Part shown: piece after piece, positions 6,510-15,670 of the stretch | Position numbering within the stretch: the stretch's first letter is position 1 | How the letters are laid out: every line of letters starts with the position of its first letter | Origin: Bacteroidales bacterium | GTDB lineage: Bacteria; Bacteroidota; Bacteroidia; Bacteroidales; UBA932 | Direction: 5' to 3' | Length of the DNA: 46,106 nucleotides | Assembly: GCA_017560825.1 (NCBI GenBank) | Contig: JAFZED010000041.1 | Location: 1 to 46,106 of the forward strand | Notes under the pieces: model-generated | What the model was told of the DNA's origin: nothing | What the model saw: the letters and a program-made list of their open reading frames with translations, nothing else | Database searches by the model: none | Made by a program: the position numbers and the translations under genes

Positions 6510-8666
6510 ATGAAAGCTGTCCATAAGTTCTCGTTGCTGTTTGCGGTGATGGCATCAGCAATGTTTTTCAGTTGCTCGAAGAGTGTTTCAGACCATATCG
6601 TCGCAGATCCGGTTGCAGATCCGGAAGCTGCAGTGTCATCTGGTGATCTGTATTTCAGAATAGGATTGAATGATTCTGAGGTGGCTACCAGATTGACTTA
6701 TAATGACAGTCGGTCTATGATAAAGACAAAATGGGAAGAAGACGATGTCATCTATCTTAACGGCCAGCCTTCGACTTCAGATTATTCATATCCCTTGGTA
6801 CTTGATTCTGGTGCAGGTACAAATGTGGGTACTTTCAGGCTGTCCGGTACATACTCGATCAACAGTTATGTGTGGGCGTTGTATTTTCCCGGCGACCGCA
6901 TAAGGGAGGAATCGGATTTTCTTAAATTCTCATATAAGGGTCAGGTTCAGAATGGCAATTCGGATTTGAGCCATCTGAAGGAATATCATTCCGTAAGATA
7001 TCTCCGGTCCGAAGATGTGGCGCCTGTAAATATAAATGAGATGACAGCTGTCGATTTCTCTGGAGGCAATGTCCAGCAGTCGGGATGTATGAAATTCAAT
7101 CTGAGCGGACTGGACCCGATGGTACCTGCTGCCATTTACCTGGAATATATCAATCCTGATGGCCAGATTGAAGATTGTTTCTACACCTATAATATCCTAA
7201 ACTATTATTATGGAGCCTTCGCTCCGGTTCAGGAGCAGAATTCCAGTGTCTGTCTTAAGTTGGAGGGTTTCGAGAGGACTACAGAGATTACTGCTTATAT
7301 GATGATGTCAAATGCAGATGTGAAGGTGAAGGAGGGAGGAAAGTTCAGGGTTACCGTTGTGGAGGATGATGGAGGCAGATGCTATTGTGATAAGCTTATC
7401 AATGCTGATGCGACCCTTTCCGGTGGAGAACTGAATACGATTACCTGTACATCCTGGACAAAGGTCAGTGATAAGGACGGAATGGTCGATCCGGCGAATG
7501 GCGTGACTGTACTTCAAGAAAAGACCTTAGGCAACGGAACGGATATAATTATTATGGGTGACGGATACAGCGAGGGATCTGTCGGCAAGGGAAGTGTGTA
7601 TGAGATGGTTATGAAGCAGGCCTATGCCGATTTCTTCAGCGTAGAGCCGTTTGCAAGCCTCAAGGATTATTTCAATGTATATTATATCAATGCCGTATCG
7701 CCTGAAGAACACGATGCCCAGCCGCATTTCAGTGGAAACGGTGCTGTGCAGGGTGATGCTGTGACTGTGTTCAACACACAGTTCGCTGAGAATTCCACAC
7801 ATATATCTGGCAATGATGAAGCTGCCGTTCTGTATGCAATGCAGGCTATCAGATCAAAAGGAGGTCCTGGCGGAGCGTCTTGCACCGATGAGGCCGAGAT
7901 CTACAATAGAGCTCATAAGGCTCTGATTATCGTTATGGTAAATGTGCCTTGTCACGCAGGTACCTGCTATCTCAGAAGTACCTACACGGAGGATTATGGA
8001 AACTCCTATTCTGTGGCATATTCTGCTGTCAACTCTTCAGACGATATGAGGAAATGGACTATGATTCACGAGGCAGGAGGACACGGATTTGGTAAGCTTC
8101 TGGATGAATATGTCGTCTATCAGTTTGTTACGTTTGATACGGGATTGTGGGATAATTTCATCCAGACAAGAAATCTGGGTGTAGGAAGAAATATAGATAA
8201 ATATTGGGGAAGCACTTATCCGGGGCCAAGCAATATGGTGTGGGGAGGTACTATAAAGGAAAATGCCGTCGAGGTTACGACGGCCTCAAATGTGTATTGG
8301 GAGAGTCTGATTGATATATATCCTTCTGAAGAGACAGGTGTATATGAAGGTGCAAACACCTACAGCAATTTCTATTGCCGCTCTACACCGAACAGCATAA
8401 TGAACGACCAGTTCAGTGATAAAGGACAATTCTTCAATGCAATCTCCCGTTGGGCTATATGGTACAGACTTATGCGACTGACCGGGATGAATGTAGGTAA
8501 TACATTCGAGAGTTCTCTTGCTGGATTCCTAAGCTTCGATTCGGGCTTGACGGCAGTCCGGTCTTCAGGAGATTTTGTCTCCACCAGATCCCTGGTGGAG
8601 ATCGAGCCTTCAGCCCCGCCGGTAGTCATTCTCGGCAGCTGGGAAAATGGCACCTTTATAGAATAG
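6510..8666 (+). CDS. M64-family (IgA-type) metallopeptidase lipoprotein
   Basis: Start chosen at ATG 6510 (718 residues), because this gives a clean lipoprotein signal (MKAVHKFSLLFAVMASAMFFSC, lipidated Cys20); the frame is open 11 codons further upstream. The N-terminal third is a beta-rich domain. The peptidase domain runs from about residue 340, with DIIIMGDGYSEG as its entry block. The zinc site is IHEAGGHGFGKLLDEY with H520, E521 and H525. The Glu-to-His gap is one residue longer than in HExxH, which agrees with my recollection of Bacteroidetes M64 proteins. M64 enzymes cleave secreted host or dietary proteins; the prototype cleaves IgA, but most gut homologues have unknown substrates. 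It is probably displayed on the outer membrane. A 41-residue peptide gene precedes it. Confidence 0.88.
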   Translation: MKAVHKFSLLFAVMASAMFFSCSKSVSDHIVADPVADPEAAVSSGDLYFRIGLNDSEVATRLTYNDSRSMIKTKWEEDDVIYLNGQPSTSDYSYPLVLDSGAGTNVGTFRLSGTYSINSYVWALYFPGDRIREESDFLKFSYKGQVQNGNSDLSHLKEYHSVRYLRSEDVAPVNINEMTAVDFSGGNVQQSGCMKFNLSGLDPMVPAAIYLEYINPDGQIEDCFYTYNILNYYYGAFAPVQEQNSSVCLKLEGFERTTEITAYMMMSNADVKVKEGGKFRVTVVEDDGGRCYCDKLINADATLSGGELNTITCTSWTKVSDKDGMVDPANGVTVLQEKTLGNGTDIIIMGDGYSEGSVGKGSVYEMVMKQAYADFFSVEPFASLKDYFNVYYINAVSPEEHDAQPHFSGNGAVQGDAVTVFNTQFAENSTHISGNDEAAVLYAMQAIRSKGGPGGASCTDEAEIYNRAHKALIIVMVNVPCHAGTCYLRSTYTEDYGNSYSVAYSAVNSSDDMRKWTMIHEAGGHGFGKLLDEYVVYQFVTFDTGLWDNFIQTRNLGVGRNIDKYWGSTYPGPSNMVWGGTIKENAVEVTTASNVYWESLIDIYPSEETGVYEGANTYSNFYCRSTPNSIMNDQFSDKGQFFNAISRWAIWYRLMRLTGMNVGNTFESSLAGFLSFDSGLTAVRSSGDFVSTRSLVEIEPSAPPVVILGSWENGTFIE

Positions 8667-8693
8667 ACCGGCGGGGCGAGTACAGGATGAAGC

Positions 8694-9089
8694 CTATTTC
8701 TGGTTGAGTATTTCTTTTTTGGCTTCTTCGAAGGCTTCGGCGATGTTTATCATTTTGCCTACTTCGGTTTTCTTCAGGTCCTTGATGACCTTGTTGTTGG
8801 TGTGGTAGTTGAACTGGATGACGTCGTAGCAGATTGCTGGTAAGCCTTGCTTGACGAAGTAGTCACGGTCCACAGTCAGACGCATTTCATTGTTCTTTAC
8901 AACTGTGTTAGTAAAGGCAATCTGGATTGTATTCTGCCTGATTCCCAACTGCTCCGGAGTCATCAGTGAATCCGGCTGATCCCAGCCGAGCTCTTTTATC
9001 AGGTCGTTGTATTCTGCCTCAGAGATAACCTTCTGCTGATTGCAGGAGCAAAGGGCTAATAGCGCCAATAGAATGTAAAGCTGTTTCAT
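8694..9089 (-). CDS. Small lipoprotein of unknown function
   Basis: A 131-residue protein with a lipoprotein signal MKQLYILLALLALCSC (lipobox LCSC, Cys16). The rest is soluble, mixed alpha/beta and charged, with no motif I recognise. It is convergent with the M64 peptidase gene (27 nt apart) and lies 48 nt after the methyltransferase gene on the same strand, so it could be the last member of that operon. Codon use resembles the neighbours. Periplasmic or outer-membrane anchored; role unknown. Confidence 0.75.
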   Translation of the reverse strand: MKQLYILLALLALCSCNQQKVISEAEYNDLIKELGWDQPDSLMTPEQLGIRQNTIQIAFTNTVVKNNEMRLTVDRDYFVKQGLPAICYDVIQFNYHTNNKVIKDLKKTEVGKMINIAEAFEEAKKEILNQK

Positions 9090-9137
9090 ACTGCTGGTGT
9101 TTAGATGGATTGATATATATGGTTACTGGTGTGTCCG

Positions 9138-9878
9138 CTACTTTGTGAGACGGGCCAGGAAGTCGTAGGAGTTGCCTTTGTAGAGGATTTCTGTCTTGTA
9201 GCCGCAGCCGGCTGCGTACATTGTGAGGGTTTCGGGGTCGATGTAGAGCCAGTCGAAGGTTTCGCCTTTGATGTTTCTGTACTGCATCCTGTAGTCGACT
9301 TCTCCGTAATATGCGCCTGCCAGGTCTATGCTTACGCTGCCGTCTTCCTCTTCATATAGATATATAAGGTCACTTGAGTCCATAAGGATCTGTCCGCCTT
9401 CTGCCAGAAGGGAATCCATTCTGCGGAAGAAGGCCGGGAGGTTCTCGACCTTGCCGATGATGCCCGAGCCGTTCATCAGCATAAGGATGGTATCAAACTT
9501 CCTGTCGAGCATAGGGGAGAAGAGGTTGACTTCTGCAACGTCCTTTACTCCGCGTGCCTTCATTGTCTCGACCGAGAGAGGGGAGATGTCGATGGCGCAT
9601 ACTTCCTTGCCCATATCCTGAAGGGCAAGCGAGTGGCAGCCGCTGCCGGCTCCGACATCCAGAATGCTGCCCTGAGCCTTATCCAAGGCCAGTTTCTCCA
9701 GCTTGGACATCTGGGCATAGGTCCTGAAGAGGGTCTTTACAGGGATCTCGTCCTCGTCAAACATCTCTGACATCACTCTTAGCTTTGCGGCTTTTCCTGT
9801 CTTGAAGTATTCCGCTATCGCTGCTCCCATCGGGTCTGCAGACGGAGCAAGGGTCTTGAATGAGAATCCGTTTTCCAT
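9138..9878 (-). CDS. Class I SAM-dependent methyltransferase
   Basis: A 246-residue cytoplasmic enzyme. Motif I is SILDVGAGSGCHSLAL (about 71-86), followed by the acidic motif II strand EVCAIDISPLSVETMKARG and a motif IV-like segment KFDTILMLMNGSGII. The Rossmann core is preceded by about 65 residues of helical cap. The substrate cannot be told; the family includes small-molecule, lipid and protein methylases. It begins 5 nt after the prmA stop codon on the same strand and so is probably translated from the same mRNA. Confidence 0.82.
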   Translation of the reverse strand: MENGFSFKTLAPSADPMGAAIAEYFKTGKAAKLRVMSEMFDEDEIPVKTLFRTYAQMSKLEKLALDKAQGSILDVGAGSGCHSLALQDMGKEVCAIDISPLSVETMKARGVKDVAEVNLFSPMLDRKFDTILMLMNGSGIIGKVENLPAFFRRMDSLLAEGGQILMDSSDLIYLYEEEDGSVSIDLAGAYYGEVDYRMQYRNIKGETFDWLYIDPETLTMYAAGCGYKTEILYKGNSYDFLARLTK

Positions 9879-9883
9879 AACAG

Positions 9884-10744
9884 TTACGCCTTTTTAGAGA
9901 ACTTGATGCAGCACCAGCCGTCAATGCTGTCGTGGCTTACATAGTCCAGGCCTGCAGCTGTGGCTGTGCCGATGAGCATAGGCATATCCTCTACATAGAA
10001 TCCGCTGACAAACAGAAGGCCTCCTCTGTGGAGTGAGAGGGCATATGTCGGGATGTCCTGGAGGAGGATGTTGCGGTTGATGTTGGCCAGGAGTACGTCG
10101 TAGGTGTTTCTCTGGAGGAGCGAAGCGTCTCCGCAATATGTCTCCATTACCTTGCCGACTCTGTTGAGGCGTGCGTTGTCATATGCCGAGATGGCTGCGA
10201 CTGCGTCGATGTCGATGCCATATACCCTCGCTGCCTTCATCTTTGCCGCGAGAATTGCGAGCACCGCTGTGCCGCATCCCATATCCATCACCACCTTGCC
10301 GCGTACTGCCTCTTCGTTTTCGAGCAACGCACGGCACATCATATATGTGGTCTGGTGGTGTCCTGTTCCGAACGCCATCTTAGGGTCGATTGTGATGTTG
10401 AAACGTGTGCGTTTGAGGCCTTCGTGGAATGATGCCTTGATGGTGCACTTGCCGTCTACTACGATAGGAGGGAACTGGCTTTCCCAGACTGCGTTCCAGT
10501 TTACTGCAGGCATAAGGTTGGCGGAGAACTCCACGTCGAATCCCATACCTTCGAACCCGCTCAGAAGCACTTTGAGGGCCTGGGCATCGTAGAGGTCCTT
10601 CTGTATGTAGCATCTGAGGAAAGGATCCTCCATAGAGAATGATTCGTATGGAAGCTCGCTTACTTCCGCTGTCACGATCTCAGCATTTTCCTCGCTGTAA
10701 GGGGCGATCTTGATCGCTACCTCGATATATTCCTGACTATTCAT
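9884..10744 (-). CDS. prmA: Ribosomal protein L11 methyltransferase
   Basis: A 286-residue enzyme matching PrmA. The N-terminal domain recognises L11. The catalytic domain has DPKMAFGTGHHQTT, then VVMDMGCGTAVLAILAAKM (SAM motif I) and LLANINRNILLQDI (the PrmA active-site block corresponding to N-I-N). PrmA trimethylates ribosomal protein uL11. Its start overlaps the end of the AsmA-like gene by 8 nt, which suggests translational coupling, and a second methyltransferase follows 5 nt downstream. Length and motifs are normal. Confidence 0.94.
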   Translation of the reverse strand: MNSQEYIEVAIKIAPYSEENAEIVTAEVSELPYESFSMEDPFLRCYIQKDLYDAQALKVLLSGFEGMGFDVEFSANLMPAVNWNAVWESQFPPIVVDGKCTIKASFHEGLKRTRFNITIDPKMAFGTGHHQTTYMMCRALLENEEAVRGKVVMDMGCGTAVLAILAAKMKAARVYGIDIDAVAAISAYDNARLNRVGKVMETYCGDASLLQRNTYDVLLANINRNILLQDIPTYALSLHRGGLLFVSGFYVEDMPMLIGTATAAGLDYVSHDSIDGWCCIKFSKKA

Positions 10745-13700
10745 TTTTCAGTGTATCTGTTGGTTCTACTTTTATTTCTTCTGTTGGGGCAGGGGCGGTG
10801 TTGCCTTCTATGTCACCTTCGGCGCTGCCTTCTTCAAGCTGTTTCTGCTCTTCGGCTGACAGATCTTCCATTGTCTGTTCTGCCGCATTGACATAGCCGA
10901 TCTCCTTCTTGAGGTTTTCGATGGCTTCCTGTTCCTGGTTCTCCTTTATTGCTATGTCCACTCCTCTTTCGTAGATGTTCCTGATGGATTCGACAAGGTT
11001 TATCTTGGTCTGGTCTATCACTGCGGTGAAGACCGGGAGCTTCTTGTTCTTGTACTTTGCCTTTCCGATCTTGAACTTCATACTGTCGAAGTCCGGACCA
11101 TAGAGGTCTACGCCGACTTTGAATACCATAGGGGAGCGTATGATGGAAGCGTGGTATCTGTAGGACATATCAAAGTTGTGCAGGCCGGTCAGTGCCAGTG
11201 TGTAGCGGTCTACTTCCACAATGAACGGGAAGACCTCTATCCTGCTGTCCTTGATTACTCCTTCCACTGTCATCTTGCTGATCTTTGCCTCTTTGCTGTC
11301 CTTGAACTTGAGCTTCCTTGCAAGATCGCTGAACATCTTGTTCTCGGAGATGGTCAGATTGTTTCCGCCGATTCTTGCTACGCCGTTCAAGGTAGGCATT
11401 ATGATGTTCATACAGGTGTCAAGGTTGGCGGTGGCCGCAATCTCGCAGTTTATCAGGCCTTTGAATGACTTCAGAAGCGGCATTATCGTGTCTATTGCAG
11501 GAAGCATATCGATCACCTTTTCCGAGGTAACATCCAAAAGATTGAAACTGAATCCTGTGCTGATGTCCTTCTTTGTCCTGGTAGAGTAGAATGCTTCAAG
11601 CTCCGCCCTACCCATATTGGTGGAAGCCTTGGTGTCAAGGATCTGTACGCACCTTTCCTTCATCGTAAGCTTCGAGGTGAGCCTGTCTATGGTCAGATCA
11701 GAGTACTTGATGTTCTTTCCGTCAATTCTGATGTCAGCCCTGAGGTTGGCCGGAACGATGAGCAGAGACTCTGAATCAGATGTGCTCAAAGTGTCAGCTA
11801 CAACCATCTCAAGGTACTCTTCGTCGCTCACTTCGCTCATATCCACTCCTTCGCTTTCCGGATTGAACCTGCTTCCGGCATCGAATGCTGCCAGCAGTGC
11901 GTCTGCCTCCATCTTGTCAGTCGTGATCTCCATATCGAGATTATAGGTGCCGGCTCCGAGAAGTGCACGTCTTAGTCCGGAGAGGGAACCTTTGAAGGTC
12001 AGGTCGGAATTTCCGGATGTAATCTTAAGGCTGTCGACGGCAATCTCGTTGTTGGTTATGTGCATATACGCTCCGCGGAGTGAGTTCCTTGCTGGGAAAT
12101 ATGGGGTGATGAGCATACCGGAACGTATGCCGAGACTTCCGTCCACATCCCACTCTCTGAAGTATTTTGCTGCGGTCTGGTCAAGGCTGACCTTGATGTC
12201 CTTTGCGCGGAAGTCCTCTTCCTGCATCCATTCGGGAATCTCCCGCGATCGCAATGTACGTCTCCAATGTGACATCAGCGAATCGTAAGGCACATCCGGA
12301 TACACATTTGCCAGTGAATCAAGAATGTGCTTTCTACGTGCGCGGCGGTCTGCAGTGTTCATCGCGGCCTTGCCCGAGAATGTGGCATCTGTCAGAGTGA
12401 TTCTGTTGTGGAGGTCTCTGTAGAGGATGTTCTTGTTTTCGCTTGAAACCGTTATCACCGGAATCTCCGGCTGCCCTTTCTTAGGGAACATACGGAAGGT
12501 GTTGGCAGTGCTGCTGAGTACGATGTTGGTACCCTCGCTGTCTTTAAGAGAGAGGGATCCAGCCTGGAACTTTCCTGACAGAGGGTGAACGCGTGTGGTG
12601 TCCTGGTCAAGGAATGCGTCGATTGAGTTCATCGCAGAGACCTGTAGTCCTCTGCCGCTGAATGACAGGGCGTCCTGCAGATTTACAGAAGCGTTTACGA
12701 GTACTCCCTTGATTCCCAACACCTTGAAGCTCCTGCCTGTTCCCCTTGTGGAGGTGATGGTCTCAGGAGCAATCCTTATGTTCAGTTTGTCCAGAGCTAT
12801 GTCTATGCTGTCAGCTGGTGAGCTGAAAAGAATCTTGTCGCTGACAATGCTGCCGTTCAGGTCGGCCTTGGCGAAGTTGTATATGTCCGCCTGCGACATC
12901 TTTACCTTGCCCTTGAGGTTGGCTGACAATGTGCCTTCGGCAGTCATACCCTTGGTGTCAGGCAGGAAGGTGGCAAGGGAGTCGACAGCTGCCCTCAGGA
13001 TTGCCTCGACGTCGAATATGGGGTCTTCTCCCAGGAGGTCCTCAGCTGCTGCACTTGCTTTGAATGAAAGGCCATAGGTGCTTATGTCCGCTTTTGACAG
13101 GTTTGCATTCAATCTGCCTTTGTCGTCGGTCTGGGCAGTCGCGTCAAGGGCTATTCTTATGTCGTGGGCGATGGCCTTGTGGCTTGTCTTTGAACGAGGG
13201 ATGCTGAGGGAAGCCTTTATTGCCGGCAGGGTGTCGCCTCCCAACGCTCCGTCGATCTCGCCCTTGAGCGAGAGCGATGCGTCTGTCTTTATATCCCTGG
13301 CTTCAGGAATTATATTTACTGCAAAGTCGCTGATGAAGTCTTTTACCTTCCATCCGTTGATTCCGAAGTTTCCTCTGATGTACGGAGTGTCTCCGCCCAG
13401 GGAGAGGTCGGCGTTCAATGTGATAGGGATATGGGCAATGTCTGCCTCGAACTTGTGCAGCTCGAATGTCTGTGTGGAGTCTTTAGGAAGACCTACTGTG
13501 CCGGACAGCTCGATAGGAACCAGCATCCTTCCGAAGGACCTTGTCGCCAGTCGCGCCATAGCTGCTGCGCTGACGTCCATATGGTCTTCGTGCTCGTCCA
13601 TCTTCAGGCTGTTGAGCCTCAGGCTGAGAGTGTCGGAGCCGATACGTCCTGCTACAAGCATACTGTCGACAGAGAGCGAGACCTTGTTGTTCTCGATGTC

Positions 13701-14375
13701 ATTGAGTTTGTACTTGCCGTCGAAGGACATTCTTTTGATGTTCGCCATCGCAAAGATGCTGTCCTGGCTGTCGGTGTAGACGAAATGAGGACGTCTGAGA
13801 AGTCTTACCCTTCCGATCGAAATGTCGGGGATGGATGTTTCAACACTGTCCTCTTCTGCCTCCATCTTGAATATGTTCCAGTTGGCATTGAGAGAATCGT
13901 AGGAGTGTGCGAACACACGAGGCTGCGAAACGATGACGTGAGGTATGTCGATCTTGCCCAGTAGCAGTGCGCCGACATTGATACCTGCAGAAAATCGCCT
14001 TACTGAGATGAGGGTGTCCGCAATCTCTCCGGTTCCCTGGAATACCAGTCTGGCCTGAGGCCCTGCTGCCTCAAGAGAATCGAACCGTTCCGCCGGATAG
14101 GTCAGGGCACAGTCTTCAATGGAAATACCGACGTTGGGGAAATGGCGGAACATCCTCAGACGCACTTTGCTGAACGAAAGGTCGCCGTCAATATATTCAG
14201 ATGCGACCTTGTCCACAATGCCTGAGAGCACCTTCGGGGTGACCAGGATCTGCAGCGCCATAAGTATTGCCAGCCATATGCCCGCAATCCACATCAGGAC
14301 CTTGAGAACCTTCATTAACGGTCTGGTCTTCTTCTGGTTTGACGCCTCTGCGTCCTTGTTGATATCTTCTGTCAT
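10737..14375 (-). CDS. AsmA-family envelope protein
   Basis: A 1212-residue protein with one N-terminal membrane segment (about residues 21-47, LKVLMWIAGIWLAILMALQI) followed at once by the AsmA/chorein-like block VTPKVLSGIVDKVASEY and LSFSKVRLRMFRHFPNVGIS. A very long beta-rich periplasmic region follows, as in bridge-like lipid-transfer proteins. The last 100 residues become helical and acidic (KENQEQEAIENLKKEIG and a Glu-rich tail), unlike the rest. Bacterial AsmA proteins such as YhdP and TamB move phospholipids to the outer membrane or assist its assembly; that role is inferred here. It leads an operon with prmA, overlapping it by 8 nt, and has a TATATTTG box 32 nt upstream. Several long antisense ORFs within it are shadows. 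Confidence 0.88.
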   Translation of the reverse strand: MTEDINKDAEASNQKKTRPLMKVLKVLMWIAGIWLAILMALQILVTPKVLSGIVDKVASEYIDGDLSFSKVRLRMFRHFPNVGISIEDCALTYPAERFDSLEAAGPQARLVFQGTGEIADTLISVRRFSAGINVGALLLGKIDIPHVIVSQPRVFAHSYDSLNANWNIFKMEAEEDSVETSIPDISIGRVRLLRRPHFVYTDSQDSIFAMANIKRMSFDGKYKLNDIENNKVSLSVDSMLVAGRIGSDTLSLRLNSLKMDEHEDHMDVSAAAMARLATRSFGRMLVPIELSGTVGLPKDSTQTFELHKFEADIAHIPITLNADLSLGGDTPYIRGNFGINGWKVKDFISDFAVNIIPEARDIKTDASLSLKGEIDGALGGDTLPAIKASLSIPRSKTSHKAIAHDIRIALDATAQTDDKGRLNANLSKADISTYGLSFKASAAAEDLLGEDPIFDVEAILRAAVDSLATFLPDTKGMTAEGTLSANLKGKVKMSQADIYNFAKADLNGSIVSDKILFSSPADSIDIALDKLNIRIAPETITSTRGTGRSFKVLGIKGVLVNASVNLQDALSFSGRGLQVSAMNSIDAFLDQDTTRVHPLSGKFQAGSLSLKDSEGTNIVLSSTANTFRMFPKKGQPEIPVITVSSENKNILYRDLHNRITLTDATFSGKAAMNTADRRARRKHILDSLANVYPDVPYDSLMSHWRRTLRSREIPEWMQEEDFRAKDIKVSLDQTAAKYFREWDVDGSLGIRSGMLITPYFPARNSLRGAYMHITNNEIAVDSLKITSGNSDLTFKGSLSGLRRALLGAGTYNLDMEITTDKMEADALLAAFDAGSRFNPESEGVDMSEVSDEEYLEMVVADTLSTSDSESLLIVPANLRADIRIDGKNIKYSDLTIDRLTSKLTMKERCVQILDTKASTNMGRAELEAFYSTRTKKDISTGFSFNLLDVTSEKVIDMLPAIDTIMPLLKSFKGLINCEIAATANLDTCMNIIMPTLNGVARIGGNNLTISENKMFSDLARKLKFKDSKEAKISKMTVEGVIKDSRIEVFPFIVEVDRYTLALTGLHNFDMSYRYHASIIRSPMVFKVGVDLYGPDFDSMKFKIGKAKYKNKKLPVFTAVIDQTKINLVESIRNIYERGVDIAIKENQEQEAIENLKKEIGYVNAAEQTMEDLSAEEQKQLEEGSAEGDIEGNTAPAPTEEIKVEPTDTLKNE

Positions 14376-14406
14376 ACTATAATCTTTACCTCAAAGTCTA
14401 AACATA

Positions 14407-14414
14407 CAAATATA
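14407..14414 (-). promoter_or_regulatory. -7 element of the AsmA-prmA operon
   Basis: TATATTTG on the minus strand, 32 nt before the AsmA start. The corresponding TTG is closer (15 nt) than usual, so the -33 element is uncertain. Confidence 0.5.
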
Positions 14415-14462
14415 GCGATTTTTTATTAACAACTGTGTGTTAATATCAATATAACATTTTTG

Positions 14463-14493
14463 TTGCACGGGACTTCCTTTACCCGTAAATTTG
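14463..14493 (+). promoter_or_regulatory. Promoter of the ATPase-sirtuin operon
   Basis: TTG (14463-14465), 20 nt, then TAAATTTG (14486-14493). This is an ideal Bacteroidota -33/-7 pair, 25 nt before the ATPase start and back to back with the AsmA promoter. Confidence 0.7.
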
Positions 14494-14518
14494 CACGTTT
14501 TTTAATACAAGGTAATAT

Positions 14519-15670
14519 ATGGAAACACCGTTTGTATATGACAAATATATAACAGGCAAGTATTTCCTCGGCCGCAAGAAGGAGTGCTCGGTGATGGCGA
14601 ATCTGCTCGCTGCCCGCGAGCACGTCTCGCTGTACGAGCCGCCGAAGACTGGTAAGATGTCCCTTATCCGCCAGACCCTGATCAATATGAGAAGCAATGG
14701 AGTGCAGTTTGTCGCCCCATTCGTGGATATGCTAAGTGTCAGGACCTTGAGTGACTTCCTCCTGGCTTTCGGAACTTCTGTACTTAAGGCATCTGCCTCC
14801 ACTCCTGAGGAGTTTTCGAGGATCGTGAAGAACCATCTTGCGGACACCCACTTTGTGTTCGACCATATGCGCTACTCGATGGATGAGGAACTGGTTTCCC
14901 TGAACTGGGCTCCGGACCTGAATGACGTGGAGAAGATGATGAGACTTCCGGTGGAGATGGCAAAGGAGAAGAAGGTTCCGTACATTGTGATACTCAATGA
15001 GTTCCATAATATACTCAATGCTGCGGAAGGCGAGAAGGTGCTGAAGATCCTTGAAGCTCAGTTTGCTCTCAGGGAAGAGCCTTACACTGCGACATTTGTG
15101 ATGTCCGGCGGAATGGTGAATGCGATGAAGTACATCTTCGAGGAGAAGCGCTTCTTCTATCGTCAGGCCAACCATATAGCCCTGTCGAATGTCGATGAGA
15201 GGGAGATTGTCGAGCACGTGGTCAAAGGTTTCCTGAATATGACGGGAAAGTCCTTCGACCGTAACCTTGCTATGGGTGCGTGCGAGCTTTTCCGCTCGAA
15301 CCTCTGGTATGTGAACCACCTTGCTGCCATCTGTGATGCCTTGTCAAGGGGATTTGTGACAGAGGCTATGATGACAGAAGCCCTGAATTCAATGATATCT
15401 GTACACGAGCCTCGCTTCATCTCGATAGTGAACGACCTGACTGACCATCAGCTGAGTCTGCTCAGGGCGGTTCTTGACGGAGTGGTGAAGTTCAGTGCTT
15501 CGGATGTAATCGAAAAATATCATCTCAACTCTTCAGCAAATGTGCGCAGGGTTAAGGATGCGCTCAAGAAGAAGGAGGTCCTCACTTTCAATGAGAAGGA
15601 CGAGCCTGTGATTCTTGATCCACTGTTCGAGTATTGGGTAAGTACATTCTATTTCAAGATCAAACGATGA
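14519..15670 (+). CDS. AAA/STAND-like ATPase with degenerate Walker motifs
   Basis: A 383-residue protein of the archaeal-ATPase-like type common in Bacteroidales. It opens PFVYDKYITGKYFLGRKKE, the usual entry to this family. The P-loop reads YEPPKTGKMSLI (about 39-50): Lys46 is kept, but the first Gly and the Ser/Thr after Lys are replaced by Glu and Met. The Walker B strand PYIVILNEFHNI has Asn where Asp is usual. The C-terminal part is a winged-helix domain (SASDVIEKYHLNSSANVRRV) and a PVILDPLFEYWV block typical of the family. I recall similar YEPPKTGKMSLI sequences in other Bacteroidales, which argues against sequencing error. Nucleotide binding may persist with weak or no hydrolysis. It overlaps the sirtuin gene by 4 nt. 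Confidence 0.78.
   Translation: METPFVYDKYITGKYFLGRKKECSVMANLLAAREHVSLYEPPKTGKMSLIRQTLINMRSNGVQFVAPFVDMLSVRTLSDFLLAFGTSVLKASASTPEEFSRIVKNHLADTHFVFDHMRYSMDEELVSLNWAPDLNDVEKMMRLPVEMAKEKKVPYIVILNEFHNILNAAEGEKVLKILEAQFALREEPYTATFVMSGGMVNAMKYIFEEKRFFYRQANHIALSNVDEREIVEHVVKGFLNMTGKSFDRNLAMGACELFRSNLWYVNHLAAICDALSRGFVTEAMMTEALNSMISVHEPRFISIVNDLTDHQLSLLRAVLDGVVKFSASDVIEKYHLNSSANVRRVKDALKKKEVLTFNEKDEPVILDPLFEYWVSTFYFKIKR

Noticed and set aside
13078-13779. 233-residue plus-strand ORF inside the AsmA-like gene, with neighbours at 12595-13077 and 11221-11946
   Set aside because: Antisense shadows of a long GC-moderate gene: low-complexity Ser/Leu-rich products, no starts with context, no recognisable domains.
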